DNA of 64,000 nucleotides from positions 64,196 through 128,195 of the forward strand of contig MABD01000047.1 in assembly GCA_002162955.1 (NCBI GenBank), written 5' to 3'. This DNA comes from Gammaproteobacteria bacterium 45_16_T64. Its GTDB lineage: Bacteria > Pseudomonadota > Gammaproteobacteria > Pseudomonadales > Ketobacteraceae. The position numbers and the translations under genes were made by a program. The notes under the pieces were generated by a model. The model made no database searches, was not told the DNA's origin, and saw only the letters and a program-made list of their open reading frames with translations. Shown here piece by piece: positions 57,441 to 64,000 of this stretch; position 1 is the first letter of the stretch; every line of letters begins with the position of its first letter.

Positions 57441-58160
57441 ATGACTGACCGAAAGCCACTCATAATCGTCGCCACCATTTCCATGGTGATGACAACCATA
57501 TTGTATGCCGGTGGCATGTTTTATATTTCAGGTTTTTTGCCGCCTCCGTCCCCAGCACTCAGTCAGATAGAGGTGGTGAGCTTTTATCAGCAGAATCACA
57601 CAGCGATTATAACGGGTTTAACCATGGCGTTTGTGGGTACAGGTTTTATGCTACCGTTGTGTGTGATTGGTTCGGTATTTATGGCGGAAGTAGAAGAGGG
57701 GTTTCCATATTTCTCTGTAATGCAGGCACTATGTGCATTGGCGACGGTTATCTTTACTGCGTTACCTAACTTTATCTGGATGACAGCGGCGTTTCGTGTC
57801 GATCGTTCGCCCGAGTTAATAGCCCTGTTACATGATTTGGGGTGGATCATGTGGGCAACTCCATCTTGGGGATTTGCGTTTCAACTTATCTGCGTGGCCG
57901 TTGTGGGATTGAAAGATAAACGTCCCAAACCGTTTATTCCTCGTTGGATGAGCTATTTGGCACTTTGGGTGGCGGTGGGTGTTGCACCAACGCCGCTAGT
58001 ACCTTTCTTTGTAGAAGCCGGGCCCTTCGCTTGGAACGGGTTATTCACTTTCTGGGTGGCGTTTTTCAGCCCAATCCTTTGGATAATCATTTTATTTGTA
58101 TTGATTGCAATTAATATTCGAAGCAACGAACAAGGCGACCTGGTGGGAAGTCGATTATGA
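57441..58160 (+). CDS. Six-TM membrane protein of unknown function
   Basis: A 239-aa integral membrane protein with six predicted spans (about 6-28, 53-80, 88-115, 124-150, 165-187, 197-225). No haem, metal or transporter motif is recognisable. I use the ATG at 57441, preceded by a GGGGGAT/GAGA stretch; the frame also opens at a TTG 14 codons earlier. Its stop overlaps the next start (ATGA), so it is translated with the norE-like gene. Its role is presumably linked to the NorE/NorF pair. Confidence 0.78.
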   Translation: MTDRKPLIIVATISMVMTTILYAGGMFYISGFLPPPSPALSQIEVVSFYQQNHTAIITGLTMAFVGTGFMLPLCVIGSVFMAEVEEGFPYFSVMQALCALATVIFTALPNFIWMTAAFRVDRSPELIALLHDLGWIMWATPSWGFAFQLICVAVVGLKDKRPKPFIPRWMSYLALWVAVGVAPTPLVPFFVEAGPFAWNGLFTFWVAFFSPILWIIILFVLIAINIRSNEQGDLVGSRL

Positions 58161-58762
58161 ATACAATAAATGTAGACAAGATGACAGCTTCAGACAGCGA
58201 AAGTCTGATAGAACATCATCCAGCAGAGATTGGCGTTTGGTTGTTTATTTTTGCTGATATGTGCATTTTTGCCATGTATTTTGGTGTATTCGTTTGGGAA
58301 AAAAATCTCAACCCTGCAATATTTGCCGAGGGGCAGGCGACATTGAGTGCTCAACTCGGTGGCTTAAATACCGTCATATTGCTTATTAGTTCCTATTTCG
58401 CGGCTAAGGCGGTGCACTCAGCGAGAGTGTTTAATATCGATGCTTATAGACGCTTTATTAAGCTCACTATATTTTGCGGTCTTGCTTTTCTGTGTGTGAA
58501 ATTTGTGGAATACAGTGATAAATTTTCCGCTGGTTTTGACATTGCCACCAACGCATTCTATCGTAATTATTTTTCTTTCACCGGCTTTCATCTGCTACAT
58601 GTGATCTTAGGGCTGTCCTTTTTAGCGTGGCTATTGTTTTCTACAAAAACGGCCGAACAGTTAAAAGAGAATGTTAAGGCAAGTGAGGGGGTAGGTCTTT
58701 ATTGGCATATGGTTGATCTGCTTTGGGTTGTGTTGTTTTCATTAATCTATTTGGTGCCCTAA
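58157..58762 (+). CDS. Haem-copper oxidase subunit III family protein (NorE-like)
   Basis: A 201-aa protein of the cytochrome c oxidase subunit III / NorE family with five membrane spans, starting after HHPAEIGVWLFIFADMCIF and ending with GLYWHMVDLLWVVLFSLIYLVP, both typical of the family. NorE normally accompanies nitric oxide reductase norCB, but no catalytic subunit is encoded here. It overlaps the upstream membrane gene by 4 bp and shares one base with the downstream norF-like start (TAATG). Confidence 0.9.
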   Translation: MNTINVDKMTASDSESLIEHHPAEIGVWLFIFADMCIFAMYFGVFVWEKNLNPAIFAEGQATLSAQLGGLNTVILLISSYFAAKAVHSARVFNIDAYRRFIKLTIFCGLAFLCVKFVEYSDKFSAGFDIATNAFYRNYFSFTGFHLLHVILGLSFLAWLLFSTKTAEQLKENVKASEGVGLYWHMVDLLWVVLFSLIYLVP

Positions 58763-59031
58763 TGATGTTGAATGTAGCAAAAGATAAGTTGTTTTTGGTG
58801 TTAGTAGCGTTGCTTGGCATAACCATGGTGTCTTGGCTGTTTATATCTTCCGCGAATCTCGAGGAAAAAAGCCTTGGAGTGGTGATATTGTTGTTAGCCT
58901 TTTTTAAGGTCCGCTTGATTGCTATCCATTTTATGGAGACGGCAATGGCCCACCGGTTGGTACGCATTGCGTTTGAAACATGGGGGGCTGTGGTGGGAGG
59001 AATGATGATTTTGGGATATTTGATGGGGTAA
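58762..59031 (+). CDS. Cytochrome c oxidase subunit IV / NorF-like protein
   Basis: An 89-aa membrane protein with three hydrophobic spans (about 11-30, 37-57, 68-87) and the FKVRLIAIHFMETAMAH motif region of the NorF/COX4 family. The ATG at 58762 overlaps the norE-like stop, so the two are coupled; a TTG frame opening 13 codons earlier is not needed. It is an accessory subunit candidate for a terminal oxidase or NO reductase encoded elsewhere. Confidence 0.85.
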   Translation: MMLNVAKDKLFLVLVALLGITMVSWLFISSANLEEKSLGVVILLLAFFKVRLIAIHFMETAMAHRLVRIAFETWGAVVGGMMILGYLMG

Positions 59032-59147
59032 GGTTTGGCTCGATTAATTTGGGTGGTAGACAAACAACCAAGATCAACTTGCTCGGAGGGCACATTGCCG
59101 TTATTTCTAATGAGGAATTGGTGGCTAAAGCGCCCTCGCTACCCTGA

Positions 59148-59621
59148 CTAGTTAATAGAGGGGGCAAGATCTTTGCACATGACGTGAAATTTCACCCCCT
59201 TATACGTACAGCTTTCAATAGTTTTCCAACCAAGCTTTTCGTAAAGCCCTGAAGCTACCTCTGTAGAAAGATAAAGCTTCTGTACACCAGCCTTTTTTGC
59301 CTCAGCCTCACATCGCTCCACCAGAAGGGTTGCTATACCCCGTGTCCGCCAGCTTTCTTTTACAAATACAGCAGACAGCCAAGGGCCTAGTTCCAAGTGC
59401 GTATCCAAATCCTGCCCTACAAGAGCGGCCGAGCCAATAAATTCATCATTGTCGATTGCAACATAAATAGAAGGAATGCCTTCTCGACCAGCCGCCTCCG
59501 TCAATGCCGCCCTGCGAGACGCTAGTGTAAGACTTCTGTCAATATGCGCCCACTCGGCTTGATGTAATTGAGCTATTTTGTCAACAAAGGTCATGTGATC
59601 AGCTAACGGCACGATGTTCAT
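59148..59621 (-). CDS. GNAT family N-acetyltransferase
   Basis: A 157-aa acetyl-CoA-dependent acyltransferase. The core shows FIGSAALVGQDL, LSAVFVKESWRTRGIATLLVERCE (the Q/RxxGxG/A acetyl-CoA loop as RTRGIA) and LYEKLGWKTIESCTYKG. The acceptor is unknown. A strong GAGG precedes the ATG. It is the leftmost of a minus-strand accessory block; the sequence upstream of its start carries a possible attC-like end. Confidence 0.9.
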   Translation of the reverse strand: MNIVPLADHMTFVDKIAQLHQAEWAHIDRSLTLASRRAALTEAAGREGIPSIYVAIDNDEFIGSAALVGQDLDTHLELGPWLSAVFVKESWRTRGIATLLVERCEAEAKKAGVQKLYLSTEVASGLYEKLGWKTIESCTYKGVKFHVMCKDLAPSIN

Positions 59622-59641
59622 TTTTTCCTCTTAGCCTCGCG

Positions 59642-59712
59642 CTCTAACCAGTACAATCTTGCGTTCGTATTTTTGGATATGGTATTTTTCGTTTATGAGC
59701 GCCTTGTTAGCG
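59642..59712 (-). repeat. attC-like element after the 137-aa hypothetical gene
   Basis: On the minus strand the element opens with CGCTAAC (59706-59712), which contains the upstream gene's stop codon TAA, continues AAGGCGCTC, and closes 71 bp later with GTTAGAG (59642-59648). The ends are complementary at 6 of 7 positions. Integron attC sites have such 7-bp ends (RYYYAAC/GTTRRRY) and often include the cassette gene's stop. The internal hairpin is weak, and no integrase is in view. Confidence 0.35.
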
Positions 59713-60120
59713 CACAACATACGATTTATTCCATCCAATAATCTTAACATCCCCACCGAGTGAAAGGTAAGTATCTAACTCTTCAAACTCAATGATCTCC
59801 GACTGATAAAACTCACCATTCTCATAAAATTCAGCAACAAGGACCTTATTATTGACAATCTCATCGATCATTTCTTTAGCTAGTCTAAACGCTTCTTCAT
59901 CGGGTACATCCGACCAACCAAAATGCGAGTGATAATTTCCGTATCCCACAGTAAGCTCCTCATGAATAGTGGAAATACCAAGAGTCAGTTTAGATGACTG
60001 AGATGAAGGGATTTTTATATAGAACGCTTCTTTATAGCCATCATAAATCCGAATTAAATTCTCCCATTGAGGATAAGCTTTTAAAACCAGCGCTAACATT
60101 AACGTTGAAAACTCATTCAA
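59707..60120 (-). CDS. Hypothetical protein, immunity-protein-like size
   Basis: A 137-aa acidic, soluble, single-domain protein with alternating strands and helices (FYIKIPSSQSSKLTLGIS, EELTVGYGNYHSHFGWSD, EAFRLAKEMIDEIVNN). I recognise no family; size and composition resemble orphan immunity proteins, but there is no toxin gene beside it. The start is TTG (60118-60120) with a weak ribosome site. The stop lies inside a CGCTAAC repeat, and a second CGCTAAC copy is 20 bp before the start (60140-60146), so the gene may be a gene cassette. Confidence 0.65.
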   Translation of the reverse strand: MNEFSTLMLALVLKAYPQWENLIRIYDGYKEAFYIKIPSSQSSKLTLGISTIHEELTVGYGNYHSHFGWSDVPDEEAFRLAKEMIDEIVNNKVLVAEFYENGEFYQSEIIEFEELDTYLSLGGDVKIIGWNKSYVVR

Positions 60121-60148
60121 TGTTTCATATTTAAAAAATCGCTAACAA

Positions 60149-60173
60149 TAGACTCAACTATGGACTGAGTCTA
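60149..60173 (-). terminator. Hairpin at the end of the 59-aa gene (terminator or attC arm)
   Basis: TAGACTCA / TGAGTCTA, a perfect 8-bp stem with a 9-base loop, spanning the stop codon of the small gene at 60154. On the minus strand it is followed by TTGTTAGCG and a run of six Ts about 10 bases on, so it may stop transcription. It could equally be the stem of an attC-like site (60140-60191). Confidence 0.4.
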
Positions 60174-60333
60174 GATTATCTTGTGTTAATTTTCGAGAAA
60201 CAACACTGCAACCATTGGTTAAATCAATACTTGGGGGCTTAAATTTATGATACTGAAAGGTACCAATTACGCCTTGAATGTAGATCCATAAAAACACAAG
60301 AACCATGATTATTCCGCTTGCATTTCCATCCAT
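60154..60333 (-). CDS. Small membrane protein of 59 aa (hypothetical)
   Basis: An ATG-started frame (60331-60333) beginning MDGNASGIIMVLVFLWIYI and ending DNLDSVHS. The first 25 residues form one hydrophobic span; the rest is polar (YHKFKPPSIDLTNGCSVVS). It starts 8 bp after the stop of the ADP-ribosylglycohydrolase gene on the same strand, so it could be its last cistron. The ribosome site is not obvious. No homolog is recognised; coding status is supported only by the long frame, position and the membrane pattern. Confidence 0.4.
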   Translation of the reverse strand: MDGNASGIIMVLVFLWIYIQGVIGTFQYHKFKPPSIDLTNGCSVVSRKLTQDNLDSVHS

Positions 60334-60341
60334 ATAGTACG

Positions 60342-61181
60342 CTAACGCACTATTTTTTCATTTAACTGTATTCCAATGGCTGCGAGATAATCTTTTCCAT
60401 ATTGGCCATTTTCTAGATCAGATAGCAAGAAATCAGGTAGTCCTGGATTATATTCTTCACTCAAACTGGCTATCCCTAATCCAACAGCAGCAACAGTATC
60501 CACATCGCCACAAAACCCCACACTCTTTACTAGAACGTCTCTAAGAGACTCAGACGACTTAAGCACTGTTAACAGTGCATTTACCGTTTCTTCACCACAA
60601 CACGCAACTGGTGCTGCCCAATTATCGCTCCATGTATATTTGGAGTACTCCGACACGAACTCCGTCAGGTTTTCTTTGGCACCCAAGTTATACACAAAAT
60701 AGTGTGAAGCCAAAGCCACAGCTTGCGACGACCTTATGCCAATTACAGTGTCATGAGTTAATGATGCCTGCAATTCAGCCATGCTCAATAACTCGCCGAT
60801 GTCAGCTGTATACCCCAACGGAGCGGACCTCATTGCTGCTCCATTCCTTGTACTATGGGGCTTCATCTTTTCCAGTAGCTCAGCTCCGCTATCGATGGAT
60901 CTAAGAAATGCATAAAAGCCCTTAGAGTACCCTTTGCGTTCATCACGTTTAAAACACTCCACAAACTTATCCGCAATATTTTCTCTCGTCCAATTGGTCT
61001 TGCCAATTAGCAATTCTGCTATAGCAAGAGACATTTGCGTATCATCAGTATAATGACCAGCTTGAATACCCAGTTCGTGCTCATGGTATTGGGTTAGATC
61101 ATTATGAGTTTGGACTTTTTCTTTCGATGCAAATTCGAATCCAGCCCCATATGCATCACCAACACCTATTTCTAGTAACAA
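60342..61181 (-). CDS. ADP-ribosylglycohydrolase family protein (DraG-like)
   Basis: A 279-aa all-helical, di-magnesium hydrolase that removes ADP-ribose from proteins or small molecules. Metal-binding motifs are visible: GDAYGAGFEF at the N-terminus, YTDDTQMSLAIAELL, and the C-terminal GDVDTVAAVGLGIAS. The start is TTG (61179-61181) with a strong purine-rich site (GGGAGAGG) just before it. It is the middle gene of the accessory block, after the desaturase-like gene by 76 bp. The target is unknown. Confidence 0.88.
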   Translation of the reverse strand: MLLEIGVGDAYGAGFEFASKEKVQTHNDLTQYHEHELGIQAGHYTDDTQMSLAIAELLIGKTNWTRENIADKFVECFKRDERKGYSKGFYAFLRSIDSGAELLEKMKPHSTRNGAAMRSAPLGYTADIGELLSMAELQASLTHDTVIGIRSSQAVALASHYFVYNLGAKENLTEFVSEYSKYTWSDNWAAPVACCGEETVNALLTVLKSSESLRDVLVKSVGFCGDVDTVAAVGLGIASLSEEYNPGLPDFLLSDLENGQYGKDYLAAIGIQLNEKIVR

Positions 61182-61257
61182 TTTACCCTCTCCCTTATTG
61201 CAATATTAGTCACTCTACCACGGCTGTATCTTTCCCTTCTGAAGCAGGTAGCTATAC

Positions 61258-62016
61258 CTATTTGTTCACCACCTTGGGTTCAACCAATTTTGTTCCAAAA
61301 CAGCTATCCCAAAACGAATTCACAAAACCAAAATTAACATTTCCAATCGAATGGTGTGCAGAGTGATACTTTATATAACGGTTAAGCAACCGAAATAATA
61401 TGAACCGCTCATTGAATTCGAGATTCGAGTGAATAACCATTGTGAAGATGACGCCCAAAATATGAAATCCGAATATTACACTTAGGTGCACTGAAAACAC
61501 CGACATAAAGAGAGGCGCACTCATACCAATCAGCAGCGCTTCAATTGGATGTACACTATATGCTCCCCAAGGGGTTGTCCGAACAGAATAATGATGGACT
61601 GAATGGAACGCCCTGAATCGTTGGGTATGCAATATCCGGTGAACAAAGTATGAATAGGTTTCATAAAATACAGTAAACACCAATACTTCCATTAATAGCT
61701 GCGATATTGATTCTGGAACAATTCCAACAAATAGGCTTCTGGCTAGGAGGCTTACTAGAGCAAACGTTACACACGCAAGAACTCCGTTTTTCATTTCATT
61801 GGTTCTTTGCCCTTTTTTAAACGGCCGATTATCGACAAACCGGCCAAACGAACCACGTTTAGTTATTTGGTTGGTCAGAAATTCAATGGATGAAGCCGCT
61901 ACAATATAGATTCCCAAATTAGTCGCTAGTGACATTGCAAACGCAATATACCAGTGTGTTTGAATCCAAAATTCAAACATCAACAACACTGTTTCAACTA
62001 AATCGGAGATATTCAA
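61258..62016 (-). CDS. Sterol desaturase / fatty acid hydroxylase family protein
   Basis: A 252-aa membrane di-iron enzyme, shorter than the one at 25023. The histidine boxes are HRILHTQRF, FHSVHHYSVRT, VIHSNLEF and YHSAHHSIGN. Hydrophobic spans lie at about 22-45, 75-92, 98-118 and 150-190. The start is a TTG with GGGAAG upstream; an ATG 12 codons later is possible. The family hydroxylates or desaturates sterols, fatty acids or carotenoids; the substrate is undetermined. It lies between the GFA gene and the ADP-ribosylglycohydrolase gene. Confidence 0.85.
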   Translation of the reverse strand: MNISDLVETVLLMFEFWIQTHWYIAFAMSLATNLGIYIVAASSIEFLTNQITKRGSFGRFVDNRPFKKGQRTNEMKNGVLACVTFALVSLLARSLFVGIVPESISQLLMEVLVFTVFYETYSYFVHRILHTQRFRAFHSVHHYSVRTTPWGAYSVHPIEALLIGMSAPLFMSVFSVHLSVIFGFHILGVIFTMVIHSNLEFNERFILFRLLNRYIKYHSAHHSIGNVNFGFVNSFWDSCFGTKLVEPKVVNK

Positions 62017-62075
62017 AAAACTTCCCTAGTAAAATTAACGCTCGCTGCCCCTCATGATATCACAGCCCCCCCACC

Positions 62076-62477
62076 TTACTCTGGATTCCCCTCCGCATAA
62101 GTAGGAATACCCGCCACACAATCAAACCATTCAACTCGATCACTGTGATAAATATGATAATCCGGTGTATGAGAAATAGGGGTTGTGAACGTGCCCAGGC
62201 GCAACCGAACAGTGTCTAATTTATCCATACGCTGACTAAATATAGGGCTGCCACAATTCGAGCAGAAAACTCGGCGTTTATTTTCTGTCGCAAAATAATC
62301 CTTTAACAGGTGCTCTCCGGAAAGAAACGTTAATTGATCCATATTAACAGGCGCATTGGTCACAAATGGCGTTCCCTGTGCCCGCCGGCATTGACTGCAA
62401 TGGCAGATGGCAACTTCCGTTAATTCTCCATCATATTGGTATGCAACCTCACCACACAAACATTGACCCTTAAGCAT
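62076..62477 (-). CDS. GFA (CENP-V) family zinc protein
   Basis: A 133-aa protein of the glutathione-dependent formaldehyde-activating fold. The zinc cysteines are in CLCGEVAYQY, CHCSQCRRAQGTPF and FCSNCGSPIF, the complete family pattern. Most small members have no proven formaldehyde activity, so no reaction is assigned. The ATG is at 62475-62477. It is about 110 bp past the NADH dehydrogenase gene stop on the same strand; the gap shows no gene. Confidence 0.92.
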   Translation of the reverse strand: MLKGQCLCGEVAYQYDGELTEVAICHCSQCRRAQGTPFVTNAPVNMDQLTFLSGEHLLKDYFATENKRRVFCSNCGSPIFSQRMDKLDTVRLRLGTFTTPISHTPDYHIYHSDRVEWFDCVAGIPTYAEGNPE

Positions 62478-62587
62478 ATCCTCACCTCATCCCTAGTCGT
62501 TAGCTGTTGTAATATACTAGGGGTGAGGCGATAGAAATACTAATAGTACGGATCAATAGTGGTTATCACTACACGATATATCTCGCC

Positions 62588-63898
62588 TTAGTGAAGCTTT
62601 AGCTTAGGCCGGATGTAGCGGTTGATCCGGTCGGACAATGTCACCAACAGCGTACGTAACCAACCATGTATCGCCAACTGGTGCATGCGGTATAAAGACA
62701 CATAGGCGAAACGCGCGATCCGCCCTTCTACATTAAGACTGCCTGTTGATATTCCGCCCATAAGTCGACCAAAGGCAGTAAAATCACTCAATGATACCAG
62801 TGAGCCATAATCACTGTATTCAAACTCATTTAGCGGTTTGTTGGCCGCTATATTGCGAATATTTTTACCTACCAAGCTTGCCATCTGGTGTGCTGACTGT
62901 GCTCTTGGCGGAACCCAACGCTCTTCGCCATCATCCCCTTTCATTACACAACCTGCACAATCACCTAACGCAAATATTGAGCTATCCCCTTTCACTTGTA
63001 GTGTCGGCTCTACCAATAACTGGTTGGCTCGATTAACTTCCAGGCCACCAAAATCCTTGAGGAAATCAGGGGCTTTTACTCCCGCAGCCCACACCATCAA
63101 ATCCGCTTGGAAGCGCTCACCGTCTTTGGTCACCAAAGCATCCTTTTCTGCACGGACCACCATGGTTGAAACATTGACACTCACTCCTAGATTTTCCAGC
63201 TCAGTGTGCACAGCACCAGAAATACGTTCGTTTAACGCAGGTAATAAACGTGGTCCAGCTTCAATTAATGAGACCTGCAAATGCTCTGGTCGCACATGCT
63301 TCAAACCATAGGTTGCAAACCATTGCCGGGCCTTAAATAGCTCCGCCGACAATTCGACCCCAGTCGCACCGCCACCCACAATAACCACATGCATGGTATT
63401 GTCCGCGTCAGACTTATCTAAGTCACGATTGAGACGGATAAATCGATTTAATAACCGGCGTTGAAATGTCTTTGCTTGGCCAATGCTATCGAGGAAGATA
63501 CAGTGATCGGACACGCCTTCAATTCCAAAATCATTAGACACACTACCGATAGCCAGCACGAGATAATCGTAGCTTTCTTCTCTCGGTGGTAAGATTTCCT
63601 CACCGTCGACATCGGTTAGCGCAGCCAACTTGATAACCTTGCGCTCTCGATCAACACCACACAAACTGCCTACCTTAAACGTAAACCCGTTCTGATGTGC
63701 GTGTGCTCGATAACCTACCGCATCAGCCTCTGCATCCAAAGAACCCGACGCAACTTCATGCAGCAGCGGTTTCCAGATATGCGTGTGCCCACGATCCAGT
63801 AGTAGCACATCGGCTTTGCCTTTGCGCCCAAGCTTTCTACCTAATGATGTTGCTAGTTCTAAACCACCAGCGCCGCCTCCAACAATAACTATTTTCAT
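62588..63898 (-). CDS. ndh: Type II NADH dehydrogenase (NDH-2)
   Basis: Single-subunit, non-proton-pumping NADH:quinone oxidoreductase, 436 aa. The FAD site is IVIVGGGAGGLELATSLG at the N-terminus, the NAD site VVIVGGGATGVELSAELF, and FALGDCAG is the second FAD motif. The C-terminal amphipathic region (IHGWLRTLLVTLSDRINR) fits membrane attachment. AGGG lies 7 bases before the ATG. A 9-bp inverted repeat sits upstream at 63922-63955. Confidence 0.95.
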   Translation of the reverse strand: MKIVIVGGGAGGLELATSLGRKLGRKGKADVLLLDRGHTHIWKPLLHEVASGSLDAEADAVGYRAHAHQNGFTFKVGSLCGVDRERKVIKLAALTDVDGEEILPPREESYDYLVLAIGSVSNDFGIEGVSDHCIFLDSIGQAKTFQRRLLNRFIRLNRDLDKSDADNTMHVVIVGGGATGVELSAELFKARQWFATYGLKHVRPEHLQVSLIEAGPRLLPALNERISGAVHTELENLGVSVNVSTMVVRAEKDALVTKDGERFQADLMVWAAGVKAPDFLKDFGGLEVNRANQLLVEPTLQVKGDSSIFALGDCAGCVMKGDDGEERWVPPRAQSAHQMASLVGKNIRNIAANKPLNEFEYSDYGSLVSLSDFTAFGRLMGGISTGSLNVEGRIARFAYVSLYRMHQLAIHGWLRTLLVTLSDRINRYIRPKLKLH

Positions 63899-63921
63899 TT
63901 GATTGCCCTATACAAGTAAGA

Positions 63922-63955
63922 TTCCACTGTATCCCTCGTAAGAGACACAGTGGAA
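63922..63955. promoter_or_regulatory. Inverted repeat upstream of ndh
   Basis: TTCCACTGT / ACAGTGGAA, a perfect 9-bp repeat with a 16-base spacer, 24 bp before the ndh start. There is no T-run on either side. It may be a leader hairpin or an operator. The rest of 63899-64000 holds nothing recognisable. Confidence 0.45.
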
Positions 63956-64000
63956 CATTACCTACGTAGAACAACGCCTTAGACAATCGACGTGCGATCA

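Noticed and set aside
60214-60228. ATTGGTTAAATCAAT, similar to the TetR palindrome at 42486
   Set aside because: One mismatch, inside a small coding frame and far from the regulator; probably chance.
62838-63311. 157-codon plus-strand frame
   Set aside because: Antisense to ndh, which is a clear NDH-2; low-complexity Ser/Pro/Leu product.

Overview
The window is chromosomal DNA of a marine-type gammaproteobacterium. The gene order in the left third (relA, rlmD, a DEDD exonuclease, cysM, barA/gacS, acpS, pdxJ, recO, era, rnc, lepB, lepA, mucD, rseC, mucB, mucA, rpoE/algU, nadB, ygfX, sdhE, ygfZ) follows the Pseudomonas/Marinobacter/Hahella pattern. The sequence looks moderately AT-rich for that group, which suggests a relative such as Oleiphilus or Hahella rather than Pseudomonas itself. 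That placement is an inference. No rRNA, tRNA, CRISPR array, transposase or phage gene was seen.

1-23216 is conserved housekeeping and envelope-stress DNA. It starts with stringent response and rRNA modification (relA, rlmD), then cysteine synthesis (cysM) and the BarA/GacS hybrid kinase. A tight operon follows for RNase III, Era, RecO, PdxJ and AcpS, fed by lepA, lepB and a DUF4845 gene. Next come the sigma-E operon (rpoE-mucA-mucB-rseC-mucD), which has a recognisable sigma-E-type promoter and ends at a strong terminator, then nadB and the sdhE/ygfX/ygfZ group.

23283-34171 is mostly signalling: an HDOD protein, a TetR regulator beside a fatty acid hydroxylase, an HD-GYP phosphodiesterase divergent from a leucine-rich-repeat protein, the helicase HrpB, and a PhnD-like periplasmic binding protein paired with a HAMP/PAS histidine kinase.

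34195-40903 is a valine (isobutyryl-CoA) degradation locus: an MmsR-like AraC regulator divergent from a five-gene operon. The usual MmsA is replaced by an AdhE/SauS-type CoA-acylating aldehyde dehydrogenase. The other four genes are acyl-CoA dehydrogenase, enoyl-CoA hydratase, 3-hydroxyisobutyryl-CoA hydrolase and mmsB.

40964-53658 holds ung, a TetR regulator with two palindromic operators, an RND/MMPL exporter, a MalT-like giant LuxR regulator, a small LuxR regulator, and two paralogous proteins that fuse a central LuxR-type helix-turn-helix to a C-terminal alpha/beta hydrolase. One paralog has Ser and the other Cys at the nucleophile elbow. A secreted six-cysteine protein lies between the two on the opposite strand. 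This is the least familiar part of the window and the best candidate for an undescribed regulatory or signal-processing system.

53655-59031 has an aminotransferase, a ketopantoate-reductase-like protein, an SRPBCC protein, and a TetR regulator divergent from a membrane protein plus orphan NorE/NorF genes, with a clear palindrome between them. 59148-62477 is an accessory block of unrelated minus-strand genes, several with TTG starts. One boundary resembles an integron attC site, with the gene's stop codon inside the repeat. A type II NADH dehydrogenase closes the window.
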